Shown piece after piece: positions 44,441 to 53,300 of a stretch of DNA of 64,000 nucleotides. This DNA comes from Prorocentrum cordatum. Taxonomy: Eukaryota; Sar; Dinophyceae; Prorocentrales; Prorocentraceae. The stretch's first letter is position 1. The number at the start of each line of letters is the position of its first letter. A program made the position numbers and the translations under genes. Below the pieces are notes generated by a model. That model did not search any database, was not told the origin of the DNA, and saw only the letters and a list, made by a program, of their open reading frames with translations. The DNA lies in NCBI GenBank assembly GCA_963575745.1, contig CAUYUJ010014593.1, positions 456,008 to 520,007 of the forward strand. Reading direction: 5' to 3'.

Positions 44441-45010
44441 GTTTCGATGGATCTTTATATAGACATATAGATCTACCAGTCTATCTATCTATCGATCTAC
44501 CGAGTCGATCCCTCAAGCAGTTAATCGATCTATCTGTGTATATATATATATATACCGCGGGGTTGGTTTGCGCAAGGTCGTGGCATTCATTGGTTTGCGC
44601 ACTACTTGGTGACCGCAGGCGCCGTAGATCGCATTCATTGGCTTCTACCCTTGCTGTGGCGAAGGTGGCGGTCAGGTGGCCTTTATTTGTTTGCCCCGTA
44701 TTGTATAGCAGCAAGCGGAAGTGGTTGATATGTGTTTGCTTGTTGCAAAGCAAGTGCGTGGCAGCTCTTTGCCCGCCCATATGTTTGTTTGTTTTTGGCT
44801 GCCGCTTGGCTGCGCGCACCTGCCTATCTACCCAGCGGCCCATATATCTATAGAACACCTATCTTGCTATGTAGTTATCGACCAACCTACCTACATATAT
44901 ACACATATCTATAAGTGTTTGTATAAACTAACTTTTTTACCCACCCATATGTCAATATATATCTATAGTGTCTCTATATATATCCCCTTTTCTGTCTATC
45001 TAGATGTCCA
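44441..45010. repeat. AT-rich CTAT/TATA tracts
   Basis: TCTATCTATCTATCGATCTA near 44483, (TA)n at 44541-44555, ACCTACCTACATATATACAC near 44886 and TATATATCTATAGTGTCTCT near 44954. Between them lies mixed sequence with TTTGTTTG phrases. No gene. Confidence 0.6.
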
Positions 45011-45029
45011 TTGGATAAGGTTGGTGATG

Positions 45030-45356
45030 ATGGCGAGTGGTGGTGATAATGATGGCGGTGGTGGTGGTGGTGCTGCCAGGGTGGCGGGATGGTGGTGGAC
45101 ATGCGACATGATTGTTCTTGTGCCTGCTAAAGCACCACAACGCGATGCCAGCTTCACTTAGTGGCGCGTGCTCTAACGGCTGCGCGCCCGAGAAAAATCA
45201 ACTCTGCTACAATCAGGAATTTGTTTGCAACGCTAGAAAGCGTGGTGCCCCGAAGCGGGCGGCCGACGGCATCGTCGTCGTCGTCGCGCTCACCATCACC
45301 ATCACCATAATCACCGTCACCCTCATCACCACCAGCAGTCCCAGCATCATCATCCA

Positions 45357-45387
<31 letters not shown>

Positions 45388-45400
45388 AGGGCCTGGCGCA
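45030..45400. repeat. (GGT)n and (CGT/ATC)n triplet tracts
   Basis: GGTGGTGGTGGTGGTGCTG near 45058 and CGTCGTCGTC with CACCATCACCATCACC near 45270-45395. Val/Ile-rich frames here are triplet artefacts. Confidence 0.75.
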
Positions 45401-48400
45401 ACCCTGTTGCCACTGGGGTTCGTCCCCTAGCGTGCCGCGAAAAGGCGCTGAGTGGCGCCATATCTGGTCATTGTCGGTTTTGTCGCAGCGCCAGTGGCTT
45501 CGGCCCTGGAGCTCCTGCCAGTCCGGGCCGCTTCCCAGCGCTGCCGAGGGCTGTCCGCCATCGGGGGCGCCCCAGCCCCGCGTGTCCGGCGGCGCGCGCA
45601 CGACCGCGCGCAAGGGCTTCGCCCGCGCGAGAAAGTCCCGCCCCCCCCCCACGGTGAGACAACTCAGAAACAGAACCCGCAGTGGCGCGATGTCAGAGAC
45701 TGGCGCGCCGCCGCTCCGCTCTGCGCACTCGCGGTGCATGTGCTCCCGGCGCCCCGCCCCTCCGTGGAAGATGCGTGACGCGGGGGCCACGGCCATGCGC
45801 GCGCCCCCAGGGGCAATGGCCGCGCGCGCAGTGGCCGCGCGACGACACCTCTGAACAGAAGGCCGACGCTCTCTGCGATGCGAACGAGCTCACCCACAAC
45901 TAGTGGGCCGAACGCAGTGTTCGCGAGACTGGCGCCCCACGTCAAGAAACGCAGCCCCGCGCATTTCGACAGCGCGACGGTCGCGGGCAGAGCCTGGGGG
46001 AGCGAGCGCCCCAGCCGCGGCGGGCGCATGCCCCGCTGGGCGCTCGCATTGACGCAGCGAACTGCCTCGGAGAAGAAAACCGGCGCGTTTCCATCCTAGC
46101 GCCAATGGCGGCCGAGCGCCCCTTCGTGAGCTGATCACATCATTGAAACCGAGGTGCGCCCGCAAATGCGTCGCCCGGAGCCCGCCCCCCGCCGCGCCGC
46201 CAGCGCCGTTGCCAGAGCCCAGCGACCTGGAGGCCCTGGCCCGCTTCAGGGCCACGATTCGGAGGGCGCGGTAGAAGTGATACACTTGCTCCCCCGTGAT
46301 GTTCTTTCCGCGAGCCCGCGTGGGCCCCCCCAGAGTGACCGCCGCCCTGGCGCGGCGCCACCCGAAGGCCGCGGTCCCACGGCATGGGGCGCGCGTGACC
46401 TGAGCATGCCAGTTTGGCCAGAGATATTCGGCGCGGACGCCAGACGCCACGCCCAGGACCTGCTCATCCATTTGGAGTGCGATCTCGCGAACGTTGCAGT
46501 GACAGCCGGGTTCGGGGCCCACGTTCCCCGCGGGCGCGCCGCCGTCGTGGCAGTGCCATTGCGCGCTTCTCCGAGGGGGCGCGGCGCCGGCAGAGCCCCG
46601 CGCCGTGGGGGGGCCTGCGATCCAGCTCGGCGAGTTCGCCTGAGTGCTTCTTCGCCAGGCCCGCAAGCAACTGCGCGCGACCCTGCGCGGAGTTGATGCG
46701 CTGCTCGCCGTGCTTGCGCCCGCAGGTCTCAGGAAGGTCCCCCAGCAATTCCGAGTGCTGCCCCCAAGGGCGCGCAGACTGGTCTCGGCTCTGGATGAGA
46801 TTCGCGGCCCACAAACTGCGCCCGTTGGCAGCGACCATGAACTCCTGATCGCCATCGCTGGCAGAGCCTGGCGACCGCTCCAACTCGGCCTTCGCCGCCA
46901 AGGGCCCCAAACGCGCTGTGGACAGCATGCTTCGCAAGTGCCCCCCGCCCTCCTCCCTCCCGCTCTTGCCTCTTCCAGGTCCTACTGCGTTTCCCCGCCC
47001 TCGCCGTCGCATTCGCCCTACTCCCTCTCGCCCCCCCCTGCCCCCCCCGCCCCCGCCCCCGGCCCCTCCGAAACCAACTGGCGCAGAACTGCCAGCGGCG
47101 TCTTCTTGTCACGGCCCTCTTGGCCGCCCCCCCCGCCCGCGCCCCCGGCCCTCGCCCCCCCCCCCCCCCCTTCGCCCCCCTCCTCCTGCAGCGCCCTGCA
47201 GGGCCGCCTGGATGGCTGCGCCCGTCGGGCAAGCCGCAGCGCAGCGATGGTAAGCGTGTTCAACCTCCCGCTCTTTGGTGGCCTGCACCTCGGCCAGCTC
47301 GGCTGCCGCCCCAGCTGCAGGAGCGAATGCAGCGCGTCCGTGCGCGCCGCAGCATGATCGGCAGCCGCGCGCGCGTCGGATGAAGCGCTGTCAGAGACTG
47401 GCCCCTGCAGGTCCTCGGCGAACTCCGCGGTGCTCTCGATGCCAGCATCTTCTTACGCTGCGTCGTCGGGGCCACCCCAATCGCTAGTTTCTTCATCGTA
47501 GTTCCCAGCGGCAAACGCCCCCGTGAGGTTTTGCAGCGCGCTCGCTGGCAGAGCCACCGCCGTCGGCCTGCTGGCGGAGCCCGGCGCGGCCGCGGCCTCT
47601 TCTGCAGGCCCCTGCGGCGGAGCGAGGGCGCCCAGCGCGGTCTCCGCTGCCGCTGGCTTGCTGGCAGTGCTCAGCGCGGCCACGGCCTCTCCCCCTTGCG
47701 GCGGGGCGAGGGCGCCCTGCGCGGCCTCCGCCGCTGGCTCGCTGGTCTCGCTCTTCTTCGAGACCGTCTCCGCGTCGGCCTCGAGAGAGGGCGGCGGGCG
47801 CGCCGACATTGGCCCCCCCGCATCCGGCGCAGAGAGGGGAGGGCAGCGTCCGCGCGCCGACGGAGCCGCGGCCGACGGAGCCGACGGCGCCGCTACACCC
47901 GCGGCGAACCACGGCGGGCACAGCTTAGACTGCGACGCCAGCGGCGGCGCGACGCTCCACGGATGCCGCGGACGCGGCGGTGGCGCTGTTCCTGCGCCCT
48001 GGGCTGGGCTGGCAGAGCCTAGGGCAGCCGCCCCAAGTGCTGCCGGCTTGCAAGCGGAGCCGCGCGCGCCCGCGCCCTCTTCTGCATTTGCGGCGCGGCC
48101 AGGGCAACCTGCGCGGCGTCCGCGTCGGCCGCCGCGCCTTGTGAGGCAGGTGCGCCGGCAGGCGCTCCGCCAAGCCGCGCCAAGCTGCCCATCATGTACT
48201 GGCGCACGACCTCTGGCAACAGCTCCTTGCCTTTCACAGCTGCGCGCAAGATCCGCCATGTCCTGCGGCGGATCATCGAACATCGCCGTTTTTGTGTAAG
48301 GCGATCTCCTGTCTTTCGAGTGCTGGTTCCGAGTCGCCTCAAACTCGAAAAGCTCGATGGGGTCGCCGTGCTCTGAGTGGGCCAGACAGTTGCTCTCCTG

Positions 48401-48652
48401 CTCGCGCTTGCCGACGTTGCCCTGCGCGGTCTTCGACGCGTTCCATTCGACGCACCTCGCGCCCGGAACTTTCTCGAGAGCTTGGAACAGCTGCTCGCCC
48501 GTCATCGCGTGGGCGCGGCTGAGATCTGCGAACCCAGCGCGGGAGATCACGCTGTGCGAGTAACGCTGCTTCACCAGGCGCGAGCCAGAGCATGGCCTGG
48601 CGCTGGCAGAGCCTGTCGCCGTGAGTCGGCACGGCCCAGTCCGCGGCGACAT
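45401..48652 (-). pseudogene. Long GC-rich minus-strand coding-like region, unidentified
   Basis: Read on the minus strand, the region gives successive balanced peptides in changing frames. They include GEQLFQALEKVPGARCVEWN and HGDPIELFEFEA (48520-48330), AAVKGKELLPEVVRQYMMGS (48250-48180), an Ala/Pro-rich low-complexity middle (ALGALAPPQG, AQGALAPPQG) ending DEETSDWGGPDDAA at 47455, then EDAGIESTAEFAEDLQG, LGPLAAKAELERSPGSASDG, MDEQVLGVASGVRAEYLWPN and NITGEQVYHFYRALRI. A GSAS-encoding phrase (AGGCTCTGCCAGC) recurs at about 46866, 48015 and 48610. It may be a multi-exon gene or a decayed element; no domain is recognised. Confidence 0.3.
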
Positions 48653-48769
48653 GCCGTTGCGGCGTCGATGCTGGCAGCCCTCTGCAGGGCGATGCGGCTT
48701 GAGTACAAATGTCTGCGGAGTGATGGTGGTGGTGGTGGTGCTAATGGCGTTTGTGAATCCATCATTCTA

Positions 48770-49085
48770 GGACAACCTTCGGGGCACCCACCGGGACACC
48801 CATCGGGACACCCATCGGGACAACCATCGAGTCAACCATCGGGACACCCACCGGGACAACCATTATCCATCGGGACAACCATCGGGACAACCATCGGGAC
48901 AACCGTCGGGCCAACCATGGGGACACACACCGGGGCAACCATCGGGGCAACCATCGGGACAGCCATCGGGACAACCATCGGGACAACTGCGGGGCAACCG
49001 CGGGACAACCATGGGGACAACCACGGGACAATCGCGGGACAACCGCGGGACAACCACGAGACAACCGCGGGACAATCGCGGGACG
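48770..49085. repeat. 12-bp minisatellite (ACCATCGGGACA)n
   Basis: About 26 units, mostly ACCATCGGGACA, drifting to ACCGCGGGACA and ACCACGGGACA at the right. The period is four codons, so every frame is open. One plus frame reads GQPSGHPPGHPSGHPSGQPS, reminiscent of PSGQ-type repeats in some algal secreted proteins, but no flanking gene structure supports coding. Confidence 0.9.
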
Positions 49086-49494
49086 CGCGCCCGCCCGGGG
49101 GAGGGGCGGCCCTCTGGGTTCCATGTGGCCCCTACCAATGCAGGAACTCGCGCACCTTCGCCTCGCCCGCACGCACGACGCGAACCAAAACCGAAACCGA
49201 TTTCCCGGTTGGGGCCACTTCCGTTCACACCCCCCAGCCTCCGACATTGGATTTACCTTTAGGGCACAGGGCTAGATCCCTTTGGAAGTCACAGGGCCAG
49301 GGGCAGACATTCATGGGGGAGAGGTTGGTGGGGGGATTTGGAGCTCGCGGTGCGAAAGCCGGGGCGGGCCCCGTGTCAGGACATTCGCCCAACAATGCCG
49401 CATTTGAGTATGATGTGGGGCCGCCGGGGGGGAGGATGAATGGGAACAAAAACGAAGATAGGAATGAAAAAGAGGACGAACAGGAGGAAAAGGA
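49086..49494. other. No gene recognised
   Basis: Mixed sequence; GAACCAAAACCGAAACCGA near 49181 is a short 6-bp repeat. Confidence 0.4.
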
Positions 49495-49990
49495 GACCTC
49501 TTTGTCCTCTTGGTATCCTCTGGGGTGGCCTCTTGGGGGCCATATTTGGGGCCGTTTGGGGGGCCTCCTCCGGCCTCTGGTGGAGTTCGTGGGCCGTGCG
49601 AACGCGCTCTTGGCCCGTATGATACTTGCGGAAGCAGTCTTGGTGACCTCTTTGGGCAGTCATCAGGCGTTGCAGGGCCTCCCTGGAGGTAAAGATGTTG
49701 AAATCGTCTTGGGGGCCCCTTCGTGCGTGGTTCTGGGGCCCTCCTGCGAGCCTCGTCGGCCGTGTTAGGGTTATCTGGGAGGCCTCTAGGCTTGCCAGAC
49801 GCCCGATCGGCCAGAACGCCAATAGTCATCAACGACATATGGGACATCTGTAAGCTGGGCTTTTCGGGGCGTCCTGGAGGGTCTCTTGGGGCCCTCTTTG
49901 GCCGAACCAGGGACCTCTTGGGGCCATGATGGGCCGTCTTGCAACGTATGGAGGTTACCTCGGGCCGTCTAGAGGCCATGTGGGGCCGTC
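49495..49990. repeat. TCTTGGGGCC-type dispersed tract 6
   Basis: GGCCTCTTGGGGGCCATATT, GTTTGGGGGGCCTCC, GGTCTCTTGGGGCCCTCTTT and GACCTCTTGGGGCCATG, interspersed with mixed sequence. It lies upstream of the host gene. Confidence 0.6.
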
Positions 49991-50224
49991 CGTCTTGGGG
50001 CCACCCGGAGCTATTTTGAGACGTTCTGCAGCCGTTTCAGGCCCCACGGGCCCACGGAAGCGAGCTGACGAGAGTTTTGGTGCGGATGCGCGAGCCCCCC
50101 CCCCCTTCCTCTTCCTCACCTCCTCCGGGCCATCTCGGCGTAAGATTACGGTTCCAACCGACAGCCTATCGAACCCCCCCGGGAATCCCCCCCCGGGTTA
50201 ACGTACTACCACTCTGCACCCCCC
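49991..50224. other. 5' flank of the host gene
   Basis: No TATA box or other promoter motif can be assigned. CCCCCC and GGGG runs are frequent. Confidence 0.3.
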
Positions 50225-50226
50225 AG
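50225..50226 (+). promoter_or_regulatory. Possible spliced-leader acceptor AG
   Basis: TAAC at about 50200 followed by ACCACTCTGCACCCCCCAG is a plausible branch site, pyrimidine tract and AG, 26 nt upstream of the ATG at 50253. Dinoflagellate mRNAs receive a spliced leader in trans, so such a site is expected. This is inference from position only. Confidence 0.3.
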
Positions 50227-50252
50227 CGGCTGCCGGCCAGCACGGGGCGTCC

Positions 50253-50318
50253 ATGGCCTCCGCGCGCACCCTCGCCGCCGCCGTGGCTTCCGTGGCCTTC
50301 CTGCTGGGCCCGCCTCAG
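50253..50318 (+). CDS. Exon 1: signal peptide
   Basis: 22 codons, MASARTLAAAVASVAFLLGP then PQ: a short positive N-region, a hydrophobic core and an expected cleavage site just after the junction (AQA at the start of exon 2). The ATG is the only one in frame. The exon ends CCTCAG at a phase-0 boundary. Confidence 0.7.
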
Positions 50319-53300
50319 GTTACCAGCCTGAAACATATCCCTATCACTATGCTGGGCACCTCCTCATCACGATGCCAATCTTAGGGATTCCCTTATTTCT
50401 TGGGCGAATCCCTAAGATTGTCATCGCCTTTTGGCGTGCCAATCTTAGGGATAGGGATACGTTCGAGGCTGGTAATCAGGCCCAGGCGCGGGGAGCGGGC
50501 TTCCTCCAGCAGCAGCGCGAGGGAGCTGGCGGGGTCTGGAGCGACGTCCGGGGCGCCATCGACGCCGCGCTCTCGAGGAGCAACGCGTGGCACAAGCATC
50601 GATCTTCGGAGGCCTGGCATCGCTCGGACGTGCGCATTTTTTCTCGGCGAGGACCATCGAGGACCATCCTGGACCATCGAACAAAAAACACACGCACGAT
50701 ACCGAAAAATGAACGGGAAATGGACGTCCGAGCGACGGCAAGGAGGTCCGCGCGGATGTCTTGGATCGGCGTTGGGCCCCCCCCGGCGGCGCCTCCGGCG
50801 CCGCCCCTGGCTCGGGGAAGCGTGAGACTCGAGTGAGCCAGAATCTCCGGTTTGCCATCGTTTTTGGACGAGCGCGTTCCGGATCTTGACGGTCCAGTTT
50901 CTTCGGGAGATCTGCAGCGGGAGCTCGCGTCAAATTTCAGATTAAATCTCGTCATTTTCAGGATGGCCCCGTCAGGCCAACCCGAGTGCCCCGTGCCCGA
51001 GTCTTACGTCTCCCTGGCTGGTCCAGATCCAGCGCGGACTTCGAAAATGTATGTTTATGCCATTGTTTTGTTCCCCGACCCTCGCCCTGGGTCTCGCCGA
51101 GGGCGCACGCCTGGCGGAGTTGGAGGGCGCCCTGGCCGCGACGTGGCGGTCGCTGCCGAAGAACGGCGCGGGGCTCCTCGAGGCGCAGACGCTGCGCCTC
51201 GTGGTGCGGCGGCACTTCTCGAGGGCGTCAGCCCTGGTGGTCTCGGGGGCGGAAAAGAGGGGGTTGATGACTAGGGAGGGGTGGATATCATGGCGGGGGC
51301 CATGATATCTCCCCAGATTTCATGGCGCCTCTTCTTGTTTCATTACGTCCCTGGCCCCCCCGCTGGGCCGCGCACATGCCGCCGGTCATGATTTGCACCC
51401 CCCCCTCTTGGACACCCCCCTGTTGGCCGCTCCCGATGGTCGTGGAGCACAATTTTTGCGTCGGCGGCTCGGCCTATGGAGGACGATCAATGGAGAGGAA
51501 GCGTGCTGTCAGATCATTTCCAGATGTCCAAAAGATGTGTCAAAGCTATTTCAAATATGTAAAGCACATGTTTGAAACATGTTTAGAACATGTCTTACAC
51601 ATTTTAAACACATCTTTAATTCAATAACAGGACTGTTAGGGTGTTCATTGTCGTGGCACCCGCAAGGGTAGGCAGGGGGCGTCTGCGCCGGCGAATGGAT
51701 CCGGCCCAGGCGAAGGGATGCCATGAGGGCGACCCGTGCCACCGTGCAGGAGGAGGAGGAGCGGGAGGAAGGAGCGAGCCGCTCAGGGGGGACGGGTCCC
51801 TTTCCCGTATGGAGAAAGCTCGAGCGAGCGTCCGAGCGAAGACGTCTCGAGCAGAGCGGAGCGAGCCGCTCAGGGGGAGACGTGGATATCGCTCGAGCCT
51901 GCTCAATACGTGGGCGCGGCCAAACGGGGGGGGGGGCGGCAGGAGCGAGCCGCTCGGGGGGGACGGGCCCCTCCCCGAGCGGGCGGCGCGGCCGGCCGTC
52001 TCCGGCGGGCCCACCTGGCCGGGGAGCACGGGCAGTCCACGGCACGCCGCCGTGGGGCGCCCCCGGCCGCGCGTGCCCCGCTGGAGAGGCACCAGGCCTC
52101 CCGGTCAAGAGCGAGGGAGGAACCCAGAGGCTCACCCGATGCAAGCAAATACATAAATGTTTAATGTCTGAGTTTATGTGTGTATATATATATATGTGTG
52201 TGTGTATGTAGTCGCCAGTGGATTTACTTGCTGAGTTCACATAGAAGCTTAACATCAGCATGTAAACGACGTAACATATCTTAAGTTTTGCACATGCAGG
52301 TTCAATGATTCATCAAACTTGTAATCTGCAGTAGTTGCATCTGCATATGTGAATATCCATCTGTTGCGTGTAAATGTGCGTGCAGCGCGTGCCATATATG
52401 ATAACATCCGAACGAGGGTGAGGGGCCGAACGGTCTTACATTGTCCCTCGCCCTCCCTCCCCGTCGCTCTTATCCGCAACCGCGGGGGCATGTGTGAGTT
52501 CCCTCGCTAGTGATTCCCTCGCGTCAGCCATTATCAGCTGGCGACAAGAGAAACATTATGCCCGTGACGTCTACAACGCAGGAAATGGACGTCCGAGCGA
52601 TGGCCAGCTGCCGTTCTCCCTACCTCTTCCTCCTGCCCCGTTCTCCCTCCATCTTTTTATATTTTGCAAGCCCCTCCACCGCCAAGCCCGTCCCAAACGT
52701 GAGCTGCGCTGGCTGCTTAGACTGCGCTCTGCTTGTATTGCTACACCTAGGCTGCGCGCCTTCTCACCTGGCGCCGCGGCTCCCCCGCCTCAGCGATGGG
52801 CGGAACCTCAGGCAAGAAAGGCTTCACGGCGGGCTTCAACGCGTTCCACTCGATTTGAAGCTCTCCCAAACGATGGACACAGTCAGAAACGATGCTGATC
52901 GATGGCTCCACCTGCGTGGACGAGTCGAGGCAAGCGAGTCGAAGCTGGAAATCCTCAAGGTTCGCCAACAACGTTTCTGAGAAACGGTGTGTTGGGATAC
53001 TTGCCACCCACGATGACGTGATTGTCTGCATGCTGTTGATGGTGTCTTTCATGTTGTTCCACTCCTCGACGAGGTGATCTGGCACGGTCGTCGGCGATTC
53101 GATCACTTCAATCGTCTCTGCATCCGACTCCGACATGTGAGCATCGCCTGCTCCTTCTCCCACGACTGGGTCACGTTATTCCCCACGAGGAATCAGCACA
53201 GCATCGCTCGAGAGACTGTGCGCGCCCCTGAAAGGCTCTCCAAGTGTCCGAGTCGCCCGAAGCAGAAGCAGGCATGTGTCGCACTCTGCTCCAAACTTGC

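Noticed and set aside
48377-49768. A 463-codon plus-strand frame with PSGQ-type repeats
   Set aside because: The middle is the 12-bp minisatellite, open in every frame. The flanks show no domain, and the frame continues into a TCTTGGGGCC tract.
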